A stretch of 64,000 bases of DNA from Heterodera schachtii (Eukaryota > Nematoda > Chromadorea > Rhabditida > Heteroderidae): assembly GCA_023374025.1 (NCBI GenBank), contig SIJG01000102.1, positions 161,022 to 225,021 on the forward strand. The letters run 5' to 3'. Shown here in pieces: positions 10,535 to 20,441 of this stretch. The position numbers were made by a program, and so were the translations under genes. The notes beneath the pieces were generated by a model that saw only the letters and a program-made list of their open reading frames with translations, made no database searches and was not told the DNA's origin. Every line of letters starts with the position of its first letter. Positions within the stretch are counted from its first letter, which is position 1.

Positions 10535-11215
10535 GTTATATCCAGGACACACTAATGTTAAAGAATTGAAATAAAAAATATGTGTCTCAATGTTCAATAA
10601 AAACCCTATAAAGTGAAGCCGGTGCGGCAGATGGTGGGGCTGCGCCATGAAAGAACGCTTAAAGAAATACAAAATTTAAATGAACACAATGAAATTATAT
10701 TTAACAAACCAGCACATGTTCATCATCCGATGGGTCAATGACTGATGTTGCTTTGTTGTTCTTGAAGAACAACTTGACAAGTTGCATGATGGTGTGACGA
10801 CAGCCTTGATGCAACTTCAGAAAAGTTTCCTCTTGTTCAGTTCCGTCTTGCGTGGATGCTCGAATCATTGTATCAAAGAGGTCTTCGTCACTATCGAACC
10901 CAAACTGGCTCAATTTGTCTTTGTTGTAAGCTTTTGCCTTGTCGACGTAAGGCTTAATATGTGCGCGCAACTTCAATTTGCGCTTCCTCGGTGGACGGAA
11001 ACTGAGGAGTCGGTTGCCGTTCAGCTGTCCTCGTTTTCTTGCTCGGCGCACGTTTTTTTATGGTCAACATAGCCGAGAACGGCAGAGAGCTGTAAGAAAT
11101 TCAACAAATTAGAGGCCGATCGCGGCAGGCAGAAAAAAAAAATTGGTAGGTCATAAAAAGTGTCCCAACATGCATCGGGACACGCAAATGTTTTTGACAA
11201 AATGAGACACAATTT
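8478..11215. promoter_or_regulatory. Cluster of GACACA/TGTGTC motifs in introns and flanks
   Basis: About sixteen copies of (A/G)GACACA or its complement TGTGTC(T/C) lie at, for example, 8478, 8533, 8562, 9141, 9192, 9222, 9249, 9270, 9970, 10041, 10085, 10110, 10545, 10580, 11174 and 11203. They sit in introns and non-coding flanks of the eight-exon gene and not in its exons. I did not see comparable density elsewhere in the window. They could be transposase-binding subterminal repeats or regulatory sites; the role is unknown. Confidence 0.45.
10704..11091 (-). CDS. Unrecognised basic-then-acidic ORF, convergent to the eight-exon gene
   Basis: After a TTTCTTACAG acceptor at about 11092 the minus strand reads a Lys/Arg-rich segment (MLTIKKRAPSKKTRTAERQ in one frame, or RKRKLKLRAHIKPYVDKAK in the next). 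It then reads KLSQFGFDSDEDLFDTMIRA, QGCRHTIMQLVKLFFKNN and DPSDDEHVLVC before TAA. The two N-terminal frames overlap and only the second continues, so a frameshift or unseen splice is likely near 10985-11000. The basic start could be a nuclear-localisation or DNA-binding tail. It ends about 170 bp from the stop of the plus-strand gene. Family unknown. Confidence 0.4.
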
Positions 11216-11255
11216 CTGGCTAAAAAGTTTTTTGGGTCACAGTAGTGCCCCTTTG

Positions 11256-11296
11256 CGATATCGGGGGAGTATTGTATACATACTCTCCCGATATGA
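11256..11296. repeat. Short palindrome with ATATCGGG arms
   Basis: GATATCGGGGGAGTAT and ATACTCTCCCGATAT form the arms of a hairpin with a 7-bp spacer. A related single copy, CATATCGGGGCAGTAT, lies at 8501, left of the eight-exon gene. It may mark the ends of a larger element. Confidence 0.5.
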
Positions 11297-11399
11297 AAAA
11301 TTATTGACATTATGCCAACTTAAAATAAAGATGAAATATTTTATTCGATTAATATACATATTTTAGTTGTAGTCCTTAATTTTGAACTTTTTCAGAGTA

Positions 11400-13678
11400 A
11401 TGAATCCGGAAATTTCTGATAATTTTCTGGCTGAAAATGAGCAAAGCGAAGACGTGTTTATTGATGAAAATGAAAACAACCTTTCAAAGCTTGAACTGAC
11501 TGAACCTTCTGCTTCATTTTTGCGTTATTACCAGTTCAATAAGGGTGACAAAAACGCAAAATGCCGAATTTGTGGTGTTAAAATCTCAAGAAAAGACGGA
11601 AACACTACAGGAATGGACAAGCATTTAAAACAACACAAAAAGTCTTTAAATTTTCATTAATTTCTAATTTGTAAGTATTTTTTTCAGGTATCACAAAATG
11701 TATGCAGCCGCAAAAGAGCAAAAAGTTGGCCAAAAAAGAACTGCTTCGGTATTCAATGAGGAATCATCTTCCCAGCAACCATTCAAACAAATGAACATTT
11801 CCGTTCGAAGGAAAAATGGCCAAATTCACACCCTAAATCCCAAAAAATTGACTCATTAATTTTGCGTTTCATTTGCCTTTCGTGTGAGCCAATTTTGCTT
11901 CCGGAAAAAAATGGAATTACTGAGATTTTTGAAGAAGCGTGCCCAAAGTAAATTTTTTTTTGTCTTTTAATTAACTAATAAACGATTATTAGTTACCGGT
12001 TGAAATCTCGGAAATTTATGACAGAATTATTGGAAGAAGAATACCGAAAAAAACTCAAAATTGTAAAGGAAGAAATTGGCACCGGAAAATTTTTGTCCTT
12101 TACCACTGACATTTGGCAAAATATGCGCAAAAAGAAAAGTTTTTTGAGGTAAAAAAATACACCTAAACATTGTTTTAACCTAATTTAAGTTTGACTGTTC
12201 ATTTCATTGACTCGGATTTTAACCGAAAATGGCGTATTTTAACAACTCAGCCGATGCCAGAGTCCCACACCGGTCACAACATAAGTTTGCGACTCAATGA
12301 CATTCTTACAAATTTTGGAATCGAACCAAACCAAATTCATATTTTTCTTCGCGATGCAGCTTCGTCTATGATTTGTGCAGTTGAAGAACTTGGCTACGAA
12401 CATTTTGACTGTTTTTGTCACAAAATCCAATTGGTAACAAAAGAGAAGAATAATTTATAATTTATTCGCTTAAATTTCAAGGCACTGACGGACGCTCTTG
12501 AACATCGGACTAAAAGCGTTGGAGAAGTCAAAGAACAGCTGCACCTATGCAGGGATTTGGTGGCATTTTTCAACCGGTCCAAAAACTTTCAAAACGTTTT
12601 TCAAAGACAACAGGAATTAATTGGAGCTCCCAAAAATGGGCTGATACAGGTCTTAATAACTAAATTGATTGTATATAATTTTAATCGTCGGTTCAGGACG
12701 TTACAACCCGGTGGAACAGCAGTTTTTTCATGATTAATCGAATTATGGAACAACAACGCCCACTTAGTTTGGCTCATATTGACTTTCCGGAGTTGAAAAT
12801 GCCTGATTTTGAAATACTAAAGAATCTTTCAAATGTATGAAATGATCCAAATATGCTTGTAAAACAATTTTTTAAGGTTCTGACACCTTTTGACACGTTC
12901 ACAAAACAACTTTCAAAGCGGGATGAATCAATTTCATCGGTTCTTCCAATTTACAAATGTTTGCTTACACTTTTGACGGAAAAGGATTCTGATCCTGCTT
13001 ACATTAAATCAACCAAAAGAGTCATTTCAAATGGACTGAAATCAAGGATGGAAAAATATGAAAACAAAAGGTTGCAAATTCTTATTTCTCACAAAATATT
13101 TCTTTATTTTTAAGGTTTTTGACAATCGCCACACTAATCGACCCGCGTTATAAAAATCACCAACATATTTTTGGTTTCGAAGAAAGAATCCAAAACAAAG
13201 TTACTTTGCAAACCGAATTGGAACTTTTTGTTGACCCGGGCCGCCGTTTTTCCGATTCAGAACCATTCACAAATGACGGGCAAACAAGATCGGATGACCC
13301 TTTGTCCAATTTTCTTTTTACGGATTCTAACGAGTTTTTGGGTGCAGGAAATTCTCAAAATGAAGTTTTGAGCTCTGCTGTCAGGAAGGAAATTGATGCC
13401 TTTTTTAATGTAATTAAAAAAACTGTTTCAATATCAATTATTATGATTTAGAGCCCAACAATTTCAAAAGATGCCGCCCATTGGATTTTTGGCGCATTGA
13501 TACTTCTTACACATACATCAAGCAAATTGTGGCGAAATTTTTGGGCCCTCCTCCAAGTAGCGTTGAATCAGAGAGGACCTTCAGTCAACTTTCACAAATA
13601 TATAGGGCAAAAAGAACAAGTCTTTCGGCCGACCATGCAATGCAGCAGCCTTTTTTGCATTTTAATTTTGATTTATAA
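11400..13678 (+). pseudogene. hAT-superfamily transposase gene, decayed
   Basis: The hAT domain order is readable across several exons. A BED-type zinc finger (CRICGVKISRKDGNTTGMDK, then HLKQHKK) is at about 11560-11640. LSFTTDIW at 12095-12118 carries the first catalytic Asp. HTGHNI, IFLRDAASSM with the second Asp and FDCFCHKIQL are at about 12260-12432. DVTTRWNSS is at about 12697, ATLIDPRYK near 13130, and the C-terminal dimerisation motif PPPSSVESERTFSQ near 13545. Damage: the frame shifts near 11800, and an in-frame TGA sits at 12838-12840. The encoded enzyme would cut and paste DNA with 8-bp target duplications. I found no matching terminal inverted repeats, so element boundaries are not assigned. 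It is not obviously the source of the MITEs here. Confidence 0.8.
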
Positions 13679-13811
13679 TTTTTAAGTTGAATAAATACAA
13701 TTATTTCAAATAAATTTATTTTGAAAAAAATTATAATAATGAATATGTCGAATAAAATTTTTTTTTGTTTTTTTTTTTTGCTTCGCCCTCGTTTTGGCAT
13801 TGTTCCGTCTG

Positions 13812-14208
13812 CTACTGCTGCTGTGCTTTCTGTTCCTGTTCCATCTCCAAAAACAGGTCAATGAAGTCGACTTGCGCTCTGCGCTGCGGCTGTTCTTCTC
13901 CGCTTTGCGTGTCTTTAATTCGTCCATCAGCTTGCTTCTTCAGAATAATAACCATCGATCTTTGCGCAATATTCCGCTCATGTAATGAATGGTTGCAAGA
14001 AGTGAGTGCCGAACCACTGGAATGTGAAGCCGATGTAATCGAACAGGGTGGGCTGTCCATGTATTGTTGGAGCGTCTTAATCGCCAGCTGTGGTGCCATT
14101 TCTGTGTCAAACTGTCGCGACTCGCGCTGTCCCAACGCCACGCGAGCCATCACATCAAAACTCATTTCTGTTAAGTGCTGCCTACACAAACGGTGGGAGG
14201 GGCAGTAA
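13812..14208 (-). pseudogene. Cytochrome P450-like fragment
   Basis: The minus strand encodes LTEMSFDVMARVALGQRES with FD following, then RSMVIILKKQADGRIK and AQVDFIDLFLEMEQEQKAQQ. In nematode microsomal P450s of the CYP3-like clan, a D(V/I)..R(V/I)A(L/M)GQ helix is followed by a K..AD/R region and a VDFIDLFL(D/E)AE motif. The substrate-recognition region between them is shortened here and replaced by Ser/His-rich sequence. The haem-binding Cys exon, the ExxR motif and the membrane anchor are absent. It is therefore a one-exon relic. Neighbouring AT-rich DNA and the hAT gene suggest disruption by repeats. Assignment rests on motif memory, not on a search. Confidence 0.5.
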
Positions 14209-14261
14209 TTTTGACATTAAAACACACAATTTATCCCTACCGTAACATAGGGAAAAAGCAA

Positions 14262-14364
14262 TTTTATGAGCAGAAAAAGCGCAAATTCATTGAACGAATT
14301 GATGAATTTTAAAGAATTATATGCCCAAGGCAAACAGAAAGATGCATCAATTTGTAAAAATTAA
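14262..14364 (+). pseudogene. C-terminal fragment of the GDGW/HTH-like family
   Basis: EQKKRKFIERIDEF is read before a TAA. With one base removed the frame would continue as K.LYAQGKQKDA, matching the C-terminal motif FIEWFDEFKSLYGQGKQKEF of the copy at 41251-41475. It is a relic only. Confidence 0.45.
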
Positions 14365-15120
14365 TTTTTGAATTCGTTTATGTTATCTGAATATGTGTTT
14401 GTGTTACTATAGCTTTAAAATTTATATTTTAAATTGCCCATTTTCAGTTAAATAAATTCGAAATATTTTTAAATAAATAATTAAATTCAATATTAGGACA
14501 ATAATATTGTCATTACTACTTTTTGCGCACCCTTTAATGAATGCATAATCTTTCGGAATCGTATTCCTTAAATTTTCTCCCTAACAAATAATACTTGCCC
14601 TTCCCTTCACCCTCTATCATTTTTTACCGGATTGATCCTATGCTTCTTTAATATATTTTAAGAATAATAATAAATTTTTTAAGTTCACTTCCTATTTTAT
14701 TTGGAACTCAATTAAATTCATATAATTTTTTCTATTTTTTTTATGAATTTCGAGTTGAGTTGCTTCTGCACCGGGGTTCGGCGGTGGAGCGTCTGTAATT
14801 TAAAAATTTTAAAATAAAATCACTTAAAACCTCACTTTTCTTAGCCCATCGGCCTTGTCTCGCCCATCTCCGCTTTCTCATTTCTCTCCTCTCGCCTTTT
14901 TCTCAGCTGTTCATCGCCTTTCTTGCTTTGAAGCTTAAGCAATGATTTTTTTCTCCATAAATTTTAAAAAATGAGAATTTTCAGAAAAAACTATTAACAA
15001 ATTATTAAAATCAATGAATTATCGATTTTTAGATTAATTCAAACAAAATAAGATAATTTGAAGAAACAAATTTATAATATTATAGAATATTTTATACAAA
15101 TATTTGCATTACCTGGAAAA
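14365..15120. other. AT-rich spacer upstream of the GDGW-family gene
   Basis: No gene. A more mixed-composition patch (about 14760-14945, including TCTCGCCCATCTCCGC and repeated CTCTC/TTTCTC runs) precedes the intact secreted-protein gene and could belong to its 5' region. No core promoter element was identifiable. Confidence 0.4.
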
Positions 15121-15564
15121 ATGAAATTATTACATTTATTATTTTTAATATTATTCATTTCTTTTATAATTGAATCCGTCAAAATTCGACCAAATTTTGA
15201 TGAAATATTTGGCGACGGATGGGACAAAAATGAAAATGAACAAAGAATGGAAATTGAACAAAGCGAGCAAAATGAACACTTGGAATTTATTCGTTTTCTT
15301 CAACCAAACGGTGAAAAAATGGGAAATTACCCAATTGATCAGATGGCCAATTGGGATGCTCCGAAAAGGGATCAAAGTGACAATAATAAAGAAACTGATC
15401 AACAAAAAAGAGAAATAATTAAAAAATTTGAAGCAATTAAAGGAAAATTAAGAGAAAAAGGAATATACAAAAGGAAAGACCAAAGCAAAATTGAGACAAA
15501 AATTGCAAAATTATTAGAAGCAAATCGGAAATTAATACTGAAATGGAATAATGAATTAAATTAA
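15121..15564 (+). CDS. Secreted protein with GDGW motif and HTH-like C-terminus, intact
   Basis: The ATG at 15121 begins MKLLHLLFLILFISFIIESV, a classic signal peptide, so I prefer it to the upstream TTG. The mature part starts KIRPNFDEIFGDGWDKNENE and continues with a Glu/Gln-rich segment. It ends with QSKIETKIAKLLEANRKLIL and KWNNELN (147 residues in all). The last part resembles the helix-turn-helix motifs in paralogous fragments (for example IAKKLGISRETLRMWKKKF at 15989-16210). Relatives lie at 5994, 7211, 14262, 15989, 16557 and 40990, all damaged, which makes this the only intact member. A secreted protein with a DNA-binding-like motif would be noteworthy, since nuclear-acting effectors are known from plant parasites. 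Function here is inference. Confidence 0.65.
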   Translation: MKLLHLLFLILFISFIIESVKIRPNFDEIFGDGWDKNENEQRMEIEQSEQNEHLEFIRFLQPNGEKMGNYPIDQMANWDAPKRDQSDNNKETDQQKREIIKKFEAIKGKLREKGIYKRKDQSKIETKIAKLLEANRKLILKWNNELN

Positions 15565-15988
15565 ATCAACAAATGTAAGAATTTTTTTGTTTAAATCCTT
15601 TAGGCATTTGCCTAAAAAAGGAAGCCTTAATTATAAGTTGTATGAACTAAAAAAATGCAAAAAATTGTGTAAAAATATTTAATGACTTTAAAGTAAAATT
15701 GTTATTTAAATATTTTCGTATTTTGTAAAAATAAATTAAAAAATACAAACATATTTATTATTCGTTGGATGCAATAAAGGTAATAAAGTAAATTATTCAA
15801 TCAATAAGCAGGGGAGGGGAATCATGGAAATGCATCATACAAAAAACCGAAAAAATTATTAATTTAATCAATTCAAAATTTTCAAACTTCGAACCCGTAA
15901 ATTTTTATCACAAATATAAAATGTATGATCGGTGAATAATACTTTTATATAAATTCTAGGAAAGCATTGACAAATTAAATCGCTGTGA
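15565..15988. other. Intergenic spacer
   Basis: AT-rich. It contains GGCATTTGCCTAAAAAAGG near 15602 but no gene or clear element. Confidence 0.4.
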
Positions 15989-16345
15989 TTAAGTGGTAGC
16001 AAATTTCTTTTTCCACATTCTCAGAGTTTCTCGTGAAATTCCCAATTTTTTGGCAATTATTTCGTCGCTCATTTTCGGATTTGATTCTTTATTTCGTAAT
16101 ATTCTTTCACCTTTCTTAATTTGTTTTTGCAAATGCTTTCTGTTTGCCTTGGGCATATAAACTTTTAAATTCATCAAATCTTTCAATGAATTTGCGCTTT
16201 TTCTGCTCATAAATTCGCTTTTCTCATTTTATTTTTATTAAATTTAATTCATTTTTCCATTTTTGTATTAATTTTCGATTTGTTCCTAATAATTTTGCAA
16301 TTTTTCTCTCAATTTTGCTTTCATATTTCCTTTTATACTTCCCTT
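15989..16345 (-). pseudogene. GDGW/HTH-like family, C-terminal pseudogene
   Basis: Read on the minus strand, three motif blocks lie in two frames. KIERKIAKLLGTNRKLIQKW, followed by KNELN, is at about 16240-16330. EQKKRKFIERFDEFKSLYAQ and GKQKAF are at about 16130-16205. A well-formed helix-turn-helix, SDEIIAKKLGISRETLRMWK, is at 15998-16070. The first and third blocks share the pattern IAK.LG..R..L..WK, so the family seems built from repeated HTH-like units. The N-terminal signal peptide is missing and at least one stop and one frameshift separate the blocks. The 73-codon frame starting at 16210 mixes the family frame with a shifted one. It is a pseudogene unless spliced in a way I cannot see. 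Confidence 0.5.
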
Positions 16346-16556
16346 TTTATGGACAGAAAATATGGATATAGAGCACCATCATACAAACTTCAAACCATAA
16401 TAAACATTTTTTCTATTAGAAAAAAACTCTGCTCAATAAATAATTAATATTATAATCAATTAATTCAGTCGAAGCAATAAATTCTGAAATATAAATTTAT
16501 TTTTCCATACAAATCTTATTTAATTTGAAATGAATTTAGCTATTTAATATTTATTA

Positions 16557-16815
16557 TATTATTTATTTATAAAATTGAACCCAGCAAAATCCGACCAAAT
16601 TTGATGAAATATTTGGCGACGGATGGGAGAAAAATGAAAGAGAAGAAAAAGTGATGATAAAAATTGAACAAAACGAACAAAACGAGCAAAATGATAACTC
16701 ACAGCAGCAGTTGATCAAATGTGGAGAAAATGGACAGACCAAATATTCAACAAAAAGAGATTATAGGGAAACTTCAAATTAGTGATGAAATAATTGCCAA
16801 GGAAAGAATATAGAA
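16557..16815 (+). pseudogene. GDGW family, N-terminal pseudogene
   Basis: A hydrophobic start, KIRPN, then EIFGDGWEKNEREEKVMIKI and EQNEQNEQN are readable. One T is missing where the intact gene has CCAAATTTTGATG, so the signal peptide and GDGW segments are in different frames. The C-terminal HTH-like part is lost. It is tandem with the intact gene 1 kb upstream, on the same strand. Confidence 0.5.
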
Positions 16816-17110
16816 AAAGGAATTTTCATCCATTGATCAGTGATTTTCGATGAAAATCATATTTGCCCATTTCCCATTGAGAAAATGTTTCTTTTTTGAA
16901 AATGTTGACCCATTTTTTGGCCTTATTAATAGTAAAATAATTTTTTATCACTTCATATCATCGTGACGAAATTTAGCCGTTGTGAAGTGAAGCGTTACTT
17001 TATATTCAGCAAAACTGAAGAAATTTTTAGACCTTATACCCTTAATTTTGAAAAAATTTGTGTTCATATCCTTGTAATTTACTTCCATATTTCGCGTTTT
17101 TTGGTCCATA
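16816..17110. other. Intergenic spacer
   Basis: No gene or repeat recognised. It ends at the left target duplication of the next element. Confidence 0.4.
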
Positions 17111-17119
17111 CTTTATGAC

Positions 17120-17757
17120 GTGCTGACGCGTTTTATAATTCCGCCACCCATGCGCGTTTTATAAATCCACCAAAATGGGTTTACGCGTTTTATAAATCCG
17201 CCACCATGCGCACCCCCACCATGCGCGTTTTATAAATCCGCCAATATAAATCATTATGCTTTATATAAATTTATTATTTGTTGTGATGACCCTTGTCAGC
17301 AAAATATAGCAATTATTTGCCAACTTTAATGCTCGATAAAGCCTTATATAACATTTCATCTGAATAAAGCATCCGAAATTTTTTTAATTGAATTCGTACG
17401 ACACCAGCTATAACATAACCTTAATAAATATGCTAATTAATAAAGTGTTCTATGGAATTAATTTAAAAAATTCATTAGTTGATAAGATCTCAGAAAAAGA
17501 AATAAAAACCCTGAATAGCTGCTGGAAAATTTGATAAAATTGGATTCTAATTACCCTAGGAACTTTAAGTTAGAGATTTAGTATAAAATTATTTTAATAT
17601 AGCTGAAATTATTGCATAAAATTTTAATAAAATTAATGATATATGCATAATAAATGTGCTGGCGGATTTATAAAACGCGCTGGCGGATTTATAAAACGCG
17701 CATGGCAACAAAATAAAAAATGTGTAAGATGGCGGATTTATAAAACGCACTAGCACC
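17120..17757. mobile_element. MULE-like foldback element with tandem-array termini
   Basis: Four copies of GCGTTTTATAAATCCGCC-type units (17127, 17153, 17184, 17224) stand at the left and three inverted copies (17660, 17681, 17731) at the right. The tips read GTGCTGACGCGTTTTATAA and, inverted, GGTGCTAGTGCGTTTTATAA. The element is flanked by a perfect 9-bp duplication, CTTTATGAC, at 17111-17119 and 17758-17766. Long array-like inverted termini and a 9-bp duplication are typical of Mutator-like elements. The roughly 400-bp interior has no coding capacity. The array design parallels the MULE at 28929-30281 with a different unit. Confidence 0.7.
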
Positions 17758-17766
17758 CTTTATGAC

Positions 17767-18241
17767 TAGGGCTTCGTTTTTTAGGCGTATGCCTAAAATT
17801 TTTCCGCACTTAATACGCACAGATAAGCACGAAAAACGCATTTTCCGCTTGGTTTGGGGTAGATGACATTTATAATGCCTAACTTTGCCTATTTTGGACT
17901 TTTTCTGCTTAATGCCTAAATGCCTGTTTTTGTGCCTATTTCGCCATTTTTGGCACCTATTTGCAGGATTTTCGAAAAAATCCTTAACCAATGAAATAAA
18001 AACGAAAAATACACTCCTAAGAAATGACCCTAAAAAATTTCAGAAAATACACCTCTAAGAACTGTATTTTTTTTTAAATTGATCCCATAAATTTATTATT
18101 TTTTCTTTATAAAATTTTTTGGTTTAAAAATTATTATCACTCGAAAAAACATTTTGCCAATTTTTTGTGCCCGAGTTTTTTTTTTTTTGCCTTTTTAGGT
18201 GCTTATTATGCGATTTTTTGTGCCTAAAAAACGAAGCCCTA
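17767..18241. mobile_element. hAT-type MITE directly abutting the preceding element
   Basis: The termini are TAGGGCTTCGTTTTTTAGGC and its perfect reverse complement. The flanks are TTTATGAC at 17759-17766 and 18242-18249, an exact 8-bp duplication. It is 475 bp and non-coding. Its interior contains AATACACTCCTAAGAAATGA, the dispersed repeat core seen at 6800, 28850, 39350 and 49610, so several of those are probably degraded relatives. The left duplication is also the right duplication of the neighbouring MULE-like element. Confidence 0.85.
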
Positions 18242-18461
18242 TTTATGACCATTATAAAGACTATTCTATGTAGCTAACCGGTGAAAATTTGTTTATTTTG
18301 CTTTTTAACGGATAAAATTGAGCCATTAATGGGTTTACGAAATACCAATGGTAACTCATATTTGGCAATATTATATATACTTTTCATTTATCAATTAACA
18401 CAAATATGTTGATTTAATGTTCTCTCATTCTCATCAAAGCAAATCATATAATTGCCATCAA

Positions 18462-19365
18462 TTAACGGTCATTCTGCAATTTTTGCCACAGCGGTGCCGT
18501 TAAAAGAAACAAAAAACGTTCAGCATTGTCTCGCATCAGATCATTTTCATTTTTGTCCTCGTGACCATCATCATGTTCCTCATTATCTGCAGTAGATGGA
18601 AGCAAGGAACGTTGCTGTCCTTGTTGTTGCGCTTCTAGCGGAGGTTGTAATGGTTGACCGTTTTCAATTTGTTGTTGCATTTCTAATAAAATTAATGATT
18701 TATTCAAATTAGGTCATAATTTTGAATAATTAAAAATATAAAATTTATCCTGTCTTTTTTTGCTTCATTTTTGAACATTTCGCCAATAATGCAATAAAAA
18801 CTTGCCCGGTGTCAATGGCACTTCTAATTGTTCCGGCAAATTGTACTTTTTTTGTTGTTCCTTGTTCAATTTGAAAATGACAAGATTGGACGCCGAGTTG
18901 ACGATGTAATGAGCATTTTTGGAAAAAAGCTGTCCAATTTTGCCAGCAATTCTTGGAAGAAATTTGACTAGTTTAATGGCACTGTCGAGTAAACCCCGAT
19001 CATCAGCGCTTAATTGGTCCAAATCAAAACCATCCGGTGGTGGAAATTCTCGGTCTTCAATGAGGTTGACGCGTTCATCTTCTTCATCATCATTAAGACC
19101 ATTTTTGATTTTTGGGTTTAAATCATTTGCCGATGCCGTGGCCAGTTGACTTCGCAACTGATCAATCGCTTGATTGGCATTAAGAAGATCATTGACCATT
19201 GATTGCCGCACATCCCGTTGATTATCGGCACCAATCGGAATGGCACTTGAACAGTGCTTAATTTAAAAATTAAACATAAAAAATTAATTAATTAATAATA
19301 AAAAATACCTTGGCCAAAAAGAGTGAAAAGACGCTCAAAAAGAAAGAGAAAAGGAGAAAATTCAT
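18462..19365 (-). CDS. Secreted protein, tandem copy 1
   Basis: Exon 1 (19309-19365) encodes MNFLLFSFFLSVFSLFLAK, a signal peptide. After a 52-nt intron, exon 2 (18765-19256) begins HCSSAIPIGADNQRD, continues NDLLNANQAIDQLRSQLATA, then an acidic stretch and a hydrophobic/basic helix region. It ends ...WRNVQK before TGA (182 residues in all). Further on, 18462-18682 holds a Gln/Pro-rich exon (NGQPLQPPLEAQQQGQQRSL) homologous to the last exon of copy 2. The donor and phase that join it in copy 2 have no clear equivalent here, so it may be orphaned or alternatively spliced. The family is not recognised; secretion is supported by the leader. An effector role is inference. Confidence 0.65.
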
Positions 19366-20350
19366 TTTTTTGGCTAAATTTAGAATGAATTGAGCAAGAG
19401 AATTTTCTTCATTTTATTCATTTTCCGTCTAAAAAAAATGAAATTCATGAGGTGATGTTTAAAGAAAAGAATTTATAGTCGAAATTATTGGATTTTTATT
19501 ACCGTTTTATGACAGTTTTAAAAATTTATGTCGTTTAACCATAGAAATATAATAAATATTTAATTTTTGCAAAATAAAAACCATTAATATTCAGGACAAA
19601 ATTTAGTCCATTTTATTTAGATTTATTTTAATTAATAATTCTTTTTGCTTTTTTTATTAATGTGCAAAAAAAGTGAAATTTTTTATTTAAAAAAATAAAT
19701 TAATTTTCAATTTTATATAATAATGATTCTGTTGAAATTAATTAATTCATATAAATGCTTCATCTTTCTTAATTTATCCTCTTTGGAATACAAATAATAG
19801 AATAATTTCTCTTTTTTGTTGTTCAGTTTGACTGCTTCCATTTACTCAAACCATTTTCAATTTCAGCGTTTTCGACACCAAATTTTTCAAAATATATATA
19901 TATATATTAAAATATTATTCTCTAAAGTCGAAAATATTCTGAATTTTTGTGTATTTAAAAATCTAAATGATCAGGTGATAGGTTTTTTGACGATTTTATA
20001 GTCAGAAGATTTAAATTAAATTAATCTAATTCAAGAATATTAAATAAAACTTTGAGTTTTAAAAAAACAAAGCATAAAAAAGACTCAATTTTTAAAAATT
20101 TACAAAACTTTATTTTTAAATTTTAATAAATCTTTAGTGCATTACTTTTTTTTTGCTAATGAATTGTTAAAAAAATAAATAAATTTTCATAGTGCCCATA
20201 CAGTGACGATTTTTTTAACTCATCAGCGGAAAAAATTTCTCTATACTTTTTAATAGAAAAATGAGCCTTTGGCGGGGTTTACGAAATACCGATGGTAATG
20301 GATATTTTGGCATTTTTTCTAAAAAAAACATAAGCATAGTTTTATTTATC
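19366..20350. other. Spacer between tandem secreted genes
   Basis: AT-rich upstream region of copy 1 and downstream region of copy 2. The 3' flanks of both copies share GGTTTACGAAATACC(A/G)ATGG and ATTTATCAATTAACACAAAT, so the duplication unit includes them. No other gene. Confidence 0.5.
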
Positions 20351-20441
20351 AATTAACACAAATCTTTTGATTGCAACAATTATGTTATGTTCTCTCTTCT
20401 CATCACAGCAATTATGTAATTGCCAACAATTAACGTTCATT

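Noticed and set aside
11239..14205. AGTAGTGCCCCTTTG (11240) and inverted ATTACTGCCCCTCCC (14193) as termini of the hAT transposon
   Set aside because: The match is partial and the flanking 8-bp sequences differ, so the ends are not supported.
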